53,273 nucleotides of DNA from Gammaproteobacteria bacterium (GTDB lineage: Bacteria > Pseudomonadota > Gammaproteobacteria > Chromatiales > Chromatiaceae): NCBI GenBank assembly GCA_025458675.1, contig JALORY010000016.1:1-53273 (forward strand), written 5' to 3'. A program made the translations under genes and the position numbers. Shown one piece after another: positions 16,711 to 25,570 of the stretch (position 1 is the stretch's first letter; each line of letters opens with the position of its first letter). The notes under the pieces were generated by a model. The model had not been told where the DNA came from, did no database searches, and saw nothing but the letters and a program-made list of their open reading frames with translations.

Positions 16711-18333
16711 ATGTCAGACGACCCGCCCTGCGACGTGCTCGTGATCGGCAGCGGTGCTGCCGGCCTCAGTCTCGCCCTGCAACTGCCGGCCCACGTCCAG
16801 GTCACCGTCGTCGCCAAACGCGACCTCTGCGAGGGCAACACGCTCTATGCGCAGGGCGGCATCTCGGCGGTGCTGGACGCGCACGACTCGGTGGACTCGC
16901 ACGTGCGCGACACCCTGGATGCCGGCGCGGGCCTGTGCGAGGACGAGGTGGTCCGCCTGGTGGTCGAGCGTGGGCCGCACTGCGTCGGCTGGCTCGACGC
17001 CCAGGGCACGCAGTTCACGCGCGCCGCGGACGGCACCGAGTCCGGCTTCCACCTCACCCGCGAAGGCGGCCACAGCCACCGCCGCGTCGTCCACGCCGCC
17101 GACGCCACCGGGCGCGCGGTGGAGAGCACGCTCGTCGACCGCGTACGCGCGAGCCCGAACGTCCGCGTCCTCGAGCACCACATTGCCGTCGACCTCATCG
17201 TGAACAGCGCGGGCAAGGGCCTGCCCAGGCAGTGCGTCGGCGCCTACCTGCTGGACCGGGCGACCGCGCGGGTCGCGGCGGTGCGTGCCCGGTTCACCGT
17301 GATCGCGACCGGCGGCGCCAGCAAGGTGTACCTGTACACGAGCAATCCGGACGTCGCCACGGGCGACGGGATCGCCATGGCGTGGCGCGCCGGCTGCCGG
17401 GTCGCGAACCTGGAGTTCATCCAGTTCCACCCGACCTGCCTCTATCACCCGCAGGCCAAGTCCTTTCTGATCACCGAGGCCGTGCGCGGCGAGGGTGGCC
17501 GGCTGCTGCTGCCCGACGGCACGCGCTTCATGCCGCGATTCGACCCCCGAGCCGAGCTCGCGCCGCGCGACATCGTGGCGCGCGCCATCGACCACGAGAT
17601 GAAGCGCCTCGGTGCCGAGTGCGTCTACCTCGACATCAGCCACAAGCCGGGCGAATTCATTCTCGAGCACTTCCCCACGATCCACGCCGCCTGCCTCGGC
17701 TTCGGCATCGACATGACCCGGCAGCCCATCCCCGTGGTGCCCGCCGCGCACTACACCTGCGGCGGCGTGATGGCGGACCATCGGGCCCGCACAGACGTGC
17801 GGGGCCTCTACGCGATCGGCGAGGCCGCCTACACCGGCCTGCACGGCGCCAACCGCATGGCGAGCAACTCGCTCCTCGAGTGCCTCGTCTTCGGGGAGAT
17901 CGCAGCGGCCGACATCGCGCGGCGCCTGCCCGGGGCGCCCGAGCCGCCGCCGGTCGCGGCCTGGGACGAGAGCCGCGTCACCGACTCCGACGAGGAAGTG
18001 GTCGTGTCCCACAACTGGGACGAGCTGCGGCGCTTCATGTGGGACTACGTGGGCATCGTGCGCACCAACAAGCGGTTGGCCCGCGCACGCCGCCGCATCG
18101 CGCTGCTGCGCCAGGAGATCCGCGAGTACTACTCGAACTTCCGCGTCTCCAACGACCTGCTCGAGCTGCGCAACCTGGCGGACGTCGCCGAGCTGATCAT
18201 CGCCTCGGCGCAGCGGCGACGCGAGAGCCGCGGGCTGCACTACACGCTGGACTTCCCGTTCCAGGACGCGCTGCAGCGCCGGCCGACCGTGCTCATCCCG
18301 GACAGCTACGCCCCGCCCGACGAGACCGCCTGA
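16711..18333 (+). CDS. nadB: L-aspartate oxidase
   Basis: Flavoprotein that oxidises L-aspartate to iminoaspartate, the first step of de novo NAD synthesis; it hands its product to NadA. The 540-residue length equals E. coli NadB. The N-terminal FAD-binding '[17 protein letters not shown]', '[14 protein letters not shown]', the substrate-side '[10 protein letters not shown]', 'HYTCGGVM' and the FAD-binding '[18 protein letters not shown]' are all in place. This is the succinate dehydrogenase/fumarate reductase flavoprotein fold. I chose ATG 16711 over TTG 16690, which would add seven residues. It is divergent from rpoE (nadB is also next to rpoE in E. coli and Pseudomonas) and overlaps the YgfX-like gene by 28 nt tail to tail. 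Confidence 0.95.
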   Translation: MSDDPPCDVLVIGSGAAGLSLALQLPAHVQVTVVAKRDLCEGNTLYAQGGISAVLDAHDSVDSHVRDTLDAGAGLCEDEVVRLVVERGPHCVGWLDAQGTQFTRAADGTESGFHLTREGGHSHRRVVHAADATGRAVESTLVDRVRASPNVRVLEHHIAVDLIVNSAGKGLPRQCVGAYLLDRATARVAAVRARFTVIATGGASKVYLYTSNPDVATGDGIAMAWRAGCRVANLEFIQFHPTCLYHPQAKSFLITEAVRGEGGRLLLPDGTRFMPRFDPRAELAPRDIVARAIDHEMKRLGAECVYLDISHKPGEFILEHFPTIHAACLGFGIDMTRQPIPVVPAAHYTCGGVMADHRARTDVRGLYAIGEAAYTGLHGANRMASNSLLECLVFGEIAAADIARRLPGAPEPPPVAAWDESRVTDSDEEVVVSHNWDELRRFMWDYVGIVRTNKRLARARRRIALLRQEIREYYSNFRVSNDLLELRNLADVAELIIASAQRRRESRGLHYTLDFPFQDALQRRPTVLIPDSYAPPDETA

Positions 18334-18767
18334 GGGCCGCCCGGCGCGATGCGCAGCGCGACCCGCAGGCGGCGCAGCGCCTGCGGTTCCGCGGAATCCG
18401 GCCAGAGGGCGAGCACCTGGCGCCGCCCACCCGAGGCGAACCGCAGGACGATCAGCAGCCCCGTGACGAAGGGCGCGGCCTCCAGCCGCGCGGCCACCCG
18501 ACGACCCTCGGCCGGCACGAGCCACCACCGCCCGGCCCCGTCCCGCTCGATCGCCCGAAGACCTCGCTTTCCGGTCGCGGCGCGCGCCGACCGCCACTGC
18601 GCCAGCGTGACCAGCGCGACGACGCCGGCGGCACAGGCGTAGGCGACCGAGGGGGCGGCGAGGGCGACGCCGAGCACCGCCGCGAGCAACGCCGCCATCG
18701 CGCCGTCGCGCAGACGCGACGGCCGAAGGCTGACGGACAGCGGCGATCGTTGACGAAGTTGCGACAC
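18306..18767 (-). CDS. YgfX-like membrane protein
   Basis: A 153-residue protein with two close hydrophobic segments at about 24-60, then a soluble domain with '[27 protein letters not shown]', resembling the 'dG.W.L...G' core of YgfX (CptA). In E. coli ygfX is the neighbour of sdhE, and YgfX has been reported to interact with SdhE and with cell-shape proteins. Here it lies near sdhE but is separated by a superoxide dismutase gene. The start is GTG at 18767. Its 3' end overlaps nadB by 28 nt. The family assignment rests on topology, the short motif and context. Confidence 0.65.
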   Translation of the reverse strand: MSQLRQRSPLSVSLRPSRLRDGAMAALLAAVLGVALAAPSVAYACAAGVVALVTLAQWRSARAATGKRGLRAIERDGAGRWWLVPAEGRRVAARLEAAPFVTGLLIVLRFASGGRRQVLALWPDSAEPQALRRLRVALRIAPGGPQAVSSGGA

Positions 18768-18818
18768 GTCCCTGTGTCCCGCACGCGCTGGCGGCAGCCC
18801 GACGGCCGCCGACCGCGC

Positions 18819-19532
18819 TCAGCCGTAGTTCCGGGCGGCAAAGCTCCAGTTGAGCAGCTTGTCCAGCACCGCCTGGACGTAGTCGGCGCGGCGATTCTGG
18901 TAGTCGAGGTAGTAGGCGTGCTCCCAGACGTCGACGGTGAGGAGCGGCTTCAACCCCTGAGTGATCGGCGTCTCCGCGTTGGGCGTCTTCACGACCTTGA
19001 GCTTGCCCTCCGCATCGGCGACCAGCCAGCCCCAGCCGCTGCCGAACTGGCCGACGGAGATGTCCTTGAGCGCCTTCTTGAGGCCGTCCATTCCTCCGAA
19101 GGCCGCGTCGATGGCCGACGCGAGCCTGCCCGACGGGGCGCCGCCGGCGGGATCGAGGCTGTTCCAGTAGAAGGTGTGGTTCCAGACCTGGGCCGCGTTG
19201 TTGAAGATCGCGGTCTTGTCGGCGACGCCCGCCGTCGCCTTCACGATCTGCTCCAGCGAGGCGTCGGCGAGGTCCGTGCCCTGGATGAGCTTGTTGAGAT
19301 TGTCGACGTAGCCCTTGTGGTGCTTGCCGTAGTGGAACCCGATCGTCTGCGCCGAGATCACCGGCGCGAGCGCCGACTCGTCGTAAGGCAGCGGCGGCAG
19401 CGCGATCGGACCGGCCGCACGGCCCGCGCGGGGCCAGGCCCCGAGCCCGACGGCGACGCCGGCGAGCCCGGCGGCGGCGAGGAAATCACGGCGCGTGAGG
19501 CCGCGCCGAGCGTGATCCGAACTGGAGCTCAT
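18819..19532 (-). CDS. sodB: Superoxide dismutase [Fe], Tat-exported
   Basis: Converts superoxide to hydrogen peroxide and oxygen. The mature part closely matches E. coli SodB: '[14 protein letters not shown]', '[15 protein letters not shown]', 'FGSGWGWLV' and '[19 protein letters not shown]'. Metal ligands are His about 67, His about 119, Asp about 201 and His about 205; the Gln in 'AAQVWNH' is the iron-type marker. Unlike SodB, it begins with a twin-arginine signal '[13 protein letters not shown]' (about 13-25) with a hydrophobic core and an 'AGRAAG' cleavage region, so the enzyme should be periplasmic. I chose ATG 19532 because GGAGGG lies 6 nt upstream; the ATG at 19538 abuts it. About 130 nt separates it from sdhE. 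Confidence 0.92.
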   Translation of the reverse strand: MSSSSDHARRGLTRRDFLAAAGLAGVAVGLGAWPRAGRAAGPIALPPLPYDESALAPVISAQTIGFHYGKHHKGYVDNLNKLIQGTDLADASLEQIVKATAGVADKTAIFNNAAQVWNHTFYWNSLDPAGGAPSGRLASAIDAAFGGMDGLKKALKDISVGQFGSGWGWLVADAEGKLKVVKTPNAETPITQGLKPLLTVDVWEHAYYLDYQNRRADYVQAVLDKLLNWSFAARNYG

Positions 19533-19664
19533 GACCATCCCTCCATTGAGACGAAGACCGGCGCCCCGCCCGCGCGGAGCGCGAATCGCGCGCTGTACGC
19601 CGGAAGCTTAGCAGGTGATCGGAGGGCACCCCGGGGCCGGGAGATCCGCCGGGCCGGCGCGTCG

Positions 19665-19910
19665 TCAGGCGCCGCGCACGCGCCCGACCAGCGCCCGCAG
19701 CGCCGGGTCGCCCGGCACCGCGTGGCCGAGGAACCAGTCCAGCAGGACCTGGTCGGGCAGATCGAGCAGCCGCGCGAAAAGACGGCGGCCGTCGTCGTCG
19801 AGCGCGTCGTAGCCGCGGTCCAGAAAACCCTCGAGCAGCAGGTCGAGCTCCAGCATGCCGCGCCGGCAGTGCCACCGCAGGCGGTTGACGTCGGGCGCGG
19901 CCTCCGCCAT
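19665..19910 (-). CDS. sdhE: FAD assembly factor SdhE
   Basis: Small helical protein that promotes covalent attachment of FAD to SdhA. The 81 residues include the hallmark 'RRGMLELD' (RGxxE motif at about 17-21) and the family ending 'LLDLPDQVLLDWFLG'. It begins 5 nt after the sdhB stop, so it belongs to the sdhCDAB transcript and is made with its client SdhA. Confidence 0.93.
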   Translation of the reverse strand: MAEAAPDVNRLRWHCRRGMLELDLLLEGFLDRGYDALDDDGRRLFARLLDLPDQVLLDWFLGHAVPGDPALRALVGRVRGA

Positions 19911-19914
19911 CGCG

Positions 19915-20607
19915 TCAGACGGCCTTCTTCAGCATCAGGGCCTTGATGTGGCCGATCGCCTTGGTCGGGTTGAGGCCCTTCGGGCAGACTTCGACGCAGT
20001 TCATGATGCTGTGGCAGCGGAACAGCTTGTAGGGGCCGTCCAGGGCGTCGAGGCGCTCGTCGGTCGCCTGGTCCCGCGTGTCGGCGAGAAAGCGCCACGC
20101 CTGCAGCAGTGCCGCCGGGCCGTGGAACTTCTCGGGGTTCCACCAGAACGACGGGCACGACGTCGAGCAGCAGCCGCAGAGGATGCACTCGTAGAGCCCG
20201 TCCAGACGATCCCGGTCGGCCGGCGACTGCAGGATCTCCTGCTCGGGCATCGGGTCCTTGCGGATCAGGTACGGACGCACCGCGCGGTACTGGCGGTAGA
20301 AGTCGGTCATGTCCACGACGAGGTCGCGGATCACGGGACGGCCGGGCAGCGGCCGCACGACGATGGGCTCCTTGAGCTCCGGCAGCGGCGTGATGCACGC
20401 GAGGCAGTTGCGGCCGTTGGCGTTGACCGCGTCGGAGCCGCACACGCCCTCGCCGCAGGAGTGGCGAAAGGCGAAGGACTCGTCGACCCGCTTGATCTCC
20501 ATCAGCGCGTCGCGAAGCATCATGCCCGGCTTCGCCTCGATCTCGACGTCCTGCATCCGCGGCGCCGAGTCGGTCTCCGGATTGTAGCGATAGACGCGGA
20601 ATCTCAT
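19915..20607 (-). CDS. sdhB: Succinate dehydrogenase iron-sulfur subunit
   Basis: Carries electrons from the SdhA flavin to quinone through three clusters. The 230-residue protein has the [2Fe-2S] motif 'CGEGVCGSDA' with a later 'CLAC' (Cys about 51, 56, 71; Asp about 59 as in E. coli), the [4Fe-4S] motif 'CILCGCCSTSC' (141-151) ending in Pro, and the [3Fe-4S] ligands in 'CHSIMNCVEVCPKGLNP' (198-208). The Trp pair in 'PSFWW' near the quinone site is present. It is in the standard sdhCDAB order, followed closely by sdhE. Confidence 0.97.
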   Translation of the reverse strand: MRFRVYRYNPETDSAPRMQDVEIEAKPGMMLRDALMEIKRVDESFAFRHSCGEGVCGSDAVNANGRNCLACITPLPELKEPIVVRPLPGRPVIRDLVVDMTDFYRQYRAVRPYLIRKDPMPEQEILQSPADRDRLDGLYECILCGCCSTSCPSFWWNPEKFHGPAALLQAWRFLADTRDQATDERLDALDGPYKLFRCHSIMNCVEVCPKGLNPTKAIGHIKALMLKKAV

Positions 20608-20617
20608 CGGGGCGACC

Positions 20618-22381
20618 TCAGTAGACCCGCTCCTTGGGCGGGAAGGACTCGACGGTCAGCGGTTTGGTGCGCACGGGCTTGTAGTCCACCCGGTCGCCGT
20701 CGAGCTGATACAGCGTGTGCTTGAGCCAGTTGCGGTCGTCGCGGTCGGGGTAATCGACCCGCGAGTGCGCCCCGCGGCTCTCCTGGCGGTGCAGGGCGGA
20801 GGCGATCGTCGCGAGCGCCACGTCCGCCAGGTTGTCGAGCTCGAGCGCCTCGATGCGCGCCGTGTTGAAGGTGCGGCTGTGGTCGGTCAGTCTCGCCTCG
20901 CCGATTCGCGCCCGGATGGCGCGGACCCGCTCGACCCCTTCCGCCATCACGTCCTCCACGCGGTAGACGCCGCAGTGGTCCTCCATGACCTTGGTGAGCT
21001 CGGCCCGCAGGTCCTTCACCCGCGGCCCGTCGCCCTTGCGATCCCACCGGTCGAGACGGGCCACCGCCTGGTCGACGCTGGCCTCGTTCATCGGCCGGTG
21101 GTGCGGGTGCTCCTTCAGGAACTGGATGATGTCCTGCCCGGCGGCGCGCCCGAACACCAGGATGTCGAGCAGCGAGTTGCCGCCGAGGCGGTTCGCCCCG
21201 TGCACCGACACGCAGGCGCACTCGCCGGCCGCATAGAGCCCCGGCACCACTTCCTCGGCTCCGGTGCCGCTCGGCGCGACCACGCGGCCGAAGCGGTCGG
21301 TAGGGATGCCCCCCATCACGTAGTGCGCCGTCGGGAACACCGGGATGGGCGTGTCGACCGGGTCGATGTGCAGGAAGGTCTTGCAGGTCTCGCGGATGCC
21401 GGGCAGGCGCTTGCCGATGATGTCCGCCCCGAGGTGGCTCAGCTTGAGCAGCACGTAGTCCTTGTCGGGCCCGGCTCCCCTGCCCTCGCGCACCTCCGTG
21501 GCGATGGCGCGCGACACCACGTCGCGGCTCGCGAGGTCCTTGGCGTTCGGCGCGTAGCGCTCCATGAAACGCTCGCCCGCGCCGTTGACCAGGAACCCCC
21601 CCTCGCCACGGCAGCCCTCGGTGATCAGCATGCCCTTGCCGGCGACGCCGGTCGGGTGGAACTGGAAGAACTCCATGTCCTCGAGGGGCACGCCGGCGCG
21701 CAGCGCCATCGCCATGCCGTCGCCGGTGTTGATGTGCGCGTTGCTCGTGGTGCGGAAGATCTGGCCGCAGCCGCCGGTGGCGATCAACGTCGTCTTCGCC
21801 TCGATCAGCACGGGCTCGCCGGTCTCGATCTCGAGGACCAGCGCGCCGAGGATCGCGCCTTCGTCGTCGCGGATCAGGTCCACGGCGAAGAACTCGTCGA
21901 AGAAGTGCGTCTTGGCGCGGATGTTCTGCTGGAACAGCGTGTGCAGGATTGCGTGGCCCGTGCGGTCCGCCGCCGCGCAGGTGCGCGCCGCCTGCGCGCC
22001 GCCGAAGTTCTGGCTCTGCCCGCCGAAGGCGCGCTGGTAGATCTTGCCGTTGTCGAGGCGCGAGAACGGCACGCCGTCGTGCTCGAGCTCGTAGACGGTC
22101 GGGATCGCCTCGCGGCACATGAACTCGATCGCGTCCTGGTCGCCAAGGTAGTCCGAGCCCTTGACCGTGTCGAACATGTGCCAGTGCCACGAGTCCGGCA
22201 GCACGTTCGCGAGCGCGGCGTTCACCCCGCCCTGCGCCGCGACGGTGTGCGAGCGCGTGGGGAAGACTTTGGACACCACCGCGACCCGCAGGTCGGCGTT
22301 GGAGAGCCGCAGTGCGGCGTTGAGGCCGGCGCCGCCGGCGCCGAGGATCAGGCAGTCGAAGCGTCGTCTGGCGAGCGCCAT
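20618..22381 (-). CDS. sdhA: Succinate dehydrogenase flavoprotein subunit
   Basis: Oxidises succinate to fumarate at the cytoplasmic face of complex II. The 587 residues (E. coli 588) start with a dinucleotide fold 'LILGAGGAGLNAAL'. The covalent-FAD His is in 'TRSHTVAAQGGVNAAL' (His about 45). The substrate-site Arg region 'ITEGCRGEGGFLVN', 'TAHYVMGGIP' and 'HGANRLGGNSLLDILVFG' are intact. The ATG at 22381 follows sdhD by 48 nt. Confidence 0.98.
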   Translation of the reverse strand: MALARRRFDCLILGAGGAGLNAALRLSNADLRVAVVSKVFPTRSHTVAAQGGVNAALANVLPDSWHWHMFDTVKGSDYLGDQDAIEFMCREAIPTVYELEHDGVPFSRLDNGKIYQRAFGGQSQNFGGAQAARTCAAADRTGHAILHTLFQQNIRAKTHFFDEFFAVDLIRDDEGAILGALVLEIETGEPVLIEAKTTLIATGGCGQIFRTTSNAHINTGDGMAMALRAGVPLEDMEFFQFHPTGVAGKGMLITEGCRGEGGFLVNGAGERFMERYAPNAKDLASRDVVSRAIATEVREGRGAGPDKDYVLLKLSHLGADIIGKRLPGIRETCKTFLHIDPVDTPIPVFPTAHYVMGGIPTDRFGRVVAPSGTGAEEVVPGLYAAGECACVSVHGANRLGGNSLLDILVFGRAAGQDIIQFLKEHPHHRPMNEASVDQAVARLDRWDRKGDGPRVKDLRAELTKVMEDHCGVYRVEDVMAEGVERVRAIRARIGEARLTDHSRTFNTARIEALELDNLADVALATIASALHRQESRGAHSRVDYPDRDDRNWLKHTLYQLDGDRVDYKPVRTKPLTVESFPPKERVY

Positions 22382-22429
22382 GGAGCGGTTAGCGGTTCCC
22401 TCGATCTCGATCGGTCGCGTCGGTGGCGG

Positions 22430-22765
22430 CTAGAGCCGCGCCGTGAACAGGACCTGCGCGGCCCACAGGCCGCAGGCCACCAGGCCGAGCCCGACCGCGG
22501 ACAGCAGTGCGAGTCGAGCCGACGTTATCGGTACGTAGTCGATCACGATGTCGCGCAGTCCGACCCAGACGTGGAGCAGCAGCGCGACGAGGAAGAGCAG
22601 CGTCGCGACGCCCATCGCCGGGGCGCCGAGCCAGGCGTGCCACCCGGCGTAGCCGACGGGCGGCGCGAAGAGCAGCACCGCGACCGCATAGACGAGAAAG
22701 GCCGCGAGATAGACCGCGCTCACGCGCTGCACCAACCAGGCGCGAAGTCCGGTTGCGGTTCTCAT
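22430..22765 (-). CDS. sdhD: Succinate dehydrogenase membrane anchor subunit
   Basis: A 111-residue protein with three membrane helices (about 14-33, 50-74 and 86-108). 'WLVQRVSAVYLAAFLVY' matches the start of SdhD, and 'LLLHVWVGLRDIVIDYV' carries the haem-ligand His and the Asp-Tyr (DY) of the quinone site. The real start is ATG 22765, which overlaps the sdhC stop as ATGA; the long open frame upstream is a shadow over sdhC and beyond. Confidence 0.93.
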   Translation of the reverse strand: MRTATGLRAWLVQRVSAVYLAAFLVYAVAVLLFAPPVGYAGWHAWLGAPAMGVATLLFLVALLLHVWVGLRDIVIDYVPITSARLALLSAVGLGLVACGLWAAQVLFTARL

Positions 22766-23151
22766 GCGACGACCCCCCAGGTCAGCAGCAGCGCGAGCGG
22801 CGGCGCGGCGAGCAGCACCGCCCAGGCCGACCAGCGGTAGGACGGCTTCTCGATGCCGACGTCGACGTCGAGCAGCAGGTAGCGGATGCCAGCGAAGAGG
22901 TGGTGCAGCAGAGCCCAGAAGACCGCGAGCAGCACGAGCCGCGCGAACCCGTGGTCGAGCAGCAGTTGCGCCTTGGCGAAGCCTTCCGGACCGCGCAGCG
23001 CGAGGTCGAGCAGGTAGATGCCCAGCGGCACCGCGACGCTGAGGAGGGCGCCGCTGACCCGGTGGAGGATCGACATGACTCCGGCGACCGGCAGCCGGAT
23101 CTGCAGGAGATTGAGGTGGACGGGCCGTCCGTTCTTGGTGATCGTGAACAT
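22762..23151 (-). CDS. sdhC: Succinate dehydrogenase cytochrome b556 subunit
   Basis: First gene of the complex II operon; with SdhD it binds haem b and ubiquinone. The 129 residues begin 'MFTITKNGRPVHLNLLQIRLP', and 'SILHRVSGALLS' is the signature (Ser and Arg of the quinone site), with the haem His in 'LLHHLFAGIRYLLLD'. Three membrane helices are predicted. The ATG at 23151 matches the family start; the frame extends 16 codons upstream through an Arg-rich, non-conserved stretch. Confidence 0.94.
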   Translation of the reverse strand: MFTITKNGRPVHLNLLQIRLPVAGVMSILHRVSGALLSVAVPLGIYLLDLALRGPEGFAKAQLLLDHGFARLVLLAVFWALLHHLFAGIRYLLLDVDVGIEKPSYRWSAWAVLLAAPPLALLLTWGVVA

Positions 23152-23188
23152 GCGCTCGCACCGGCGTCGCCGCGGCAGAAGTCGACAG

Positions 23189-23194
23189 AGTATA
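23189..23194 (-). promoter_or_regulatory. Possible -10 box of the sdh operon
   Basis: On the minus strand TATACT (5/6 to TATAAT) sits about 38 nt upstream of the sdhC ATG in the only AT-rich part of the gap between darP and sdhC. No good -35 hexamer is seen at 16-18 nt, so any promoter here is weak or activator-dependent. Confidence 0.3.
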
Positions 23195-23294
23195 AACAAC
23201 CGACCCCCGGATTGCTGCGCCGCACAACCCGATCCGGATCAAGGATTGCAGCGGACCGCGCCGCCCGACACGCCCGGGCTCGCCGTCGCGCGGC

Positions 23295-23834
23295 TCAGGA
23301 GCTGGCCGCGGCGCTCGCGACGACCTGCTGCAGGACCCTGTGGAGCCGGCGCGCGGTCGCCGCCTGCCGCGGCGTGCCGGCATCCTTCGCGGCCTGACGC
23401 AGCAGCGAGCGCAGCGCCGTGGCGTCGGCGCCGGGGTAGTCGGCAAGGAACTCGCCGAGGCCCGCGTCGCCTTCGGCGAGCAGGCGGTCGCGCCAGCGCT
23501 CGACCAGGTGAAACCGCGCGACCTCGGCGGCGTGCGCGTGCGCATCCTGCTCGAGCGCGGCGCCGATGGCCGCGGCGGCCGCCGGGTCCGCCTCGAGCAG
23601 GTTGGCGAGGTGGCGGACGTGTCGCGCGCGCGCCGTCGAGGCCTTCATCGCCCGACCCGCGCGCAGGGCGTCGCGGATCTCCTCGTCGAGCCCGAGGCGA
23701 GCGAGTCGCGCCGCAGGTGCCGCCAGCGCCGCGGCGGCGAGCCGCTGCAGCACCTGGTGCTCGCGCTTGCGCTCCGATCGGCTCGGCCGCGCGGCGTCGG
23801 CGCCGCCGTCCCCGCCGCTGCGATCGCCCCTCAC
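23295..23834 (-). CDS. darP: Ribosome biogenesis factor DarP (YjgA/DUF615)
   Basis: A DUF615-family protein that associates with the 50S subunit precursor and helps peptidyl-transferase centre maturation in E. coli. The 179-residue protein shows the family pattern: charged N-terminus 'PSRSERKREHQVLQRLA', 'LDEEIRDALRAGRAMKASTARARHVRHLANLL' and 'ARFHLVERWRDRLLAEGDAGLGEFLADYPGAD'. The start is GTG at 23834, overlapping the recJ stop as GTGA, so it is coupled to recJ. In E. coli it is usually near pmbA/tldE rather than recJ. Confidence 0.9.
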   Translation of the reverse strand: MRGDRSGGDGGADAARPSRSERKREHQVLQRLAAAALAAPAARLARLGLDEEIRDALRAGRAMKASTARARHVRHLANLLEADPAAAAAIGAALEQDAHAHAAEVARFHLVERWRDRLLAEGDAGLGEFLADYPGADATALRSLLRQAAKDAGTPRQAATARRLHRVLQQVVASAAASS

Positions 23835-25570
23835 CCCGTCGCCTCCCAGTGAGCGACGCGCAGCTGCAGATCGGTGCCTCCGCGGTAATCGTCGAGATCG
23901 AGGTGGTAGGCGAAGCGAAGCCGCGCCGGCAGGCCGTCGGCAGCCTCTCCCGCCTTGTTGAAGGCAATCGCCTCGACCGCGGGCTCGCCGCCCGCCGGCC
24001 GCAGCAGCAGCCGCAGGTGCCGGTCGCCGACCACCCGGGTCGACAGCACGTCGAAGCGCCCGTCGAAGGCCGGCTCGGGAAACGCCTGGCCCCAGGGCCC
24101 GCCCTGGCGAACCGCCTCGGCCAGCTCCCGCCGCAGGTCTTCCCGCGCGATCTCGCCGTCCGAGTGGACCACGCCGGCGATCTCCTCGGGAGCGAGCCAG
24201 CGCCGCACCTCGGTATCGAAGGCGGCGGCAAAGGCCGGCACGTCGGCGGCGCGCAGGGTGAGGCCCGCCGCCATCGCGTGGCCGCCGAAACGCTCGATCA
24301 ACCCCGGGTTGGCAGTCGCGACCGCCTCGAGCACGTCGCGCAGGTGAACCCCGGGCACCGACCGGCCCGATCCCCTGGCCCAGCCACCGTCGGCGAGCGC
24401 GAGCGCGACCACGGGCCGGTGCAGCCGTTCCTTGAGCCGGGACGCGAGCAACCCGACCACCCCCTGGTGCCAGCCCGCGTCGAACAGACAGAGCCCGACC
24501 GGCAGCTCGCCCTCACCCCCCAGCTGCAGACGCTCGACCAAGGCACGCGCCTGCTCCTGCATGCCCTCCTCGATCCGCCGACGTTCGCGATTGAAGCCGT
24601 CGAGGCGGGCGGCTAGCACTCGGGCCTCGTCGAGACGGGGGGCGAGGAGACAGTCGATGCCCACCGTCATGTCTTCGAGGCGCCCTGCGGCGTTGAGCCG
24701 CGGCGCGACGAAGTAGCCGAGATCAGCCGCCGTGGCCCGGCGCGGGTCGCGACCTGCGACCTCGAGAAGCGCGGCCACGCCGGGGCAGGCGCGGCCCGCC
24801 CGGATGCGCTCGAGACCTTGGGCCACGAGGATCCGGTTGACCCGCCCGAGCGGCACGACGTCCGCGACGGTGCCGAGCGCCACGAGGTCCAGGAAATCGG
24901 CGAGGCGCGGTTCCGGGACACCCCGGCGCTCGAACCAGCCGGCGTCCCGAAGGTGCGCGCGCAGCGCGAGCAGCACGTAGAAGATCACGCCCACGCCGGC
25001 GAGGGCGTGACCGGAGAAGGCGCAGCCGGGCAGGCTCGGGTCGACGATCGCCGCGGCGGCGGGCAATTCGTGCCCGGGCAGGTGGTGGTCGGTGACGATG
25101 ACGTCCACCCCCGCGGCGTTGGCGGCGGCGACGCCCGCCACGCTCGCCACGCCGTTGTCCACGGTGACGATGAGATCCGGGCGCCGCGCCAGCGCGACCT
25201 CGACGATCTCCGGCGTGAGGCCGTAGCCGTAGCGGAAGCGGTCCGGGACCAGGAAGCCGACCCGGCGCCCCCCCATCGCGCGCAGCGCTCCGACGGCGAC
25301 AGCGCTGCTGGTGGCGCCATCGGCGTCGAAGTCGCCGACGATCAGGATGTGCTCGTCACCGGCGAGGGCGCGCGCCAGCCGCTCCGCCGCCTCCGCCGCG
25401 CCCCGCAGGCCGCCGGGCGGCGGCAGGCGCGCGAGCGCGTGGTCGAGCTCGTCGCCGGTGCCGACGCTGCGCGCCGCGTAGACGCGGCGCAGCACCGGGT
25501 GCAGCGCCGCCGGCAGGCCGTCCGGCGAGACGAGCAGCGGCCGGCGGACGATGCGGACGACGGGGCTCAT
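23831..25570 (-). CDS. recJ: Single-stranded-DNA-specific exonuclease RecJ
   Basis: 5'-3' exonuclease of the RecFOR and mismatch repair pathways, of the DHH phosphoesterase family. The 579 residues (E. coli 577) carry 'VGDFDADGATSSA' (DFDADG at about 80-85), 'VTVDNGVAS', the DHH motif 'IVTDHHLPGHELP', the DHHA1 region 'PRLNAAGRLEDM', and 'RFGGHAMAAGLTL' near the C-terminus, plus the OB domain after it. The ATG at 25570 overlaps the stop of the GST gene as ATGA. Confidence 0.96.
   Translation of the reverse strand: MSPVVRIVRRPLLVSPDGLPAALHPVLRRVYAARSVGTGDELDHALARLPPPGGLRGAAEAAERLARALAGDEHILIVGDFDADGATSSAVAVGALRAMGGRRVGFLVPDRFRYGYGLTPEIVEVALARRPDLIVTVDNGVASVAGVAAANAAGVDVIVTDHHLPGHELPAAAAIVDPSLPGCAFSGHALAGVGVIFYVLLALRAHLRDAGWFERRGVPEPRLADFLDLVALGTVADVVPLGRVNRILVAQGLERIRAGRACPGVAALLEVAGRDPRRATAADLGYFVAPRLNAAGRLEDMTVGIDCLLAPRLDEARVLAARLDGFNRERRRIEEGMQEQARALVERLQLGGEGELPVGLCLFDAGWHQGVVGLLASRLKERLHRPVVALALADGGWARGSGRSVPGVHLRDVLEAVATANPGLIERFGGHAMAAGLTLRAADVPAFAAAFDTEVRRWLAPEEIAGVVHSDGEIAREDLRRELAEAVRQGGPWGQAFPEPAFDGRFDVLSTRVVGDRHLRLLLRPAGGEPAVEAIAFNKAGEAADGLPARLRFAYHLDLDDYRGGTDLQLRVAHWEATG

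Noticed and set aside
16395-19946. A 1183-codon open frame on the plus strand across nadB, ygfX-like and sodB
   Set aside because: It is out of frame with nadB and antisense to clear genes; composition is Arg/Pro/Ala-rich, typical of stop-poor frames in 70% G+C DNA, with no family resemblance.
23239-24231. A 330-codon frame on the minus strand overlapping darP and recJ
   Set aside because: Alternative frame of two well-supported genes, low-complexity Arg-rich translation.
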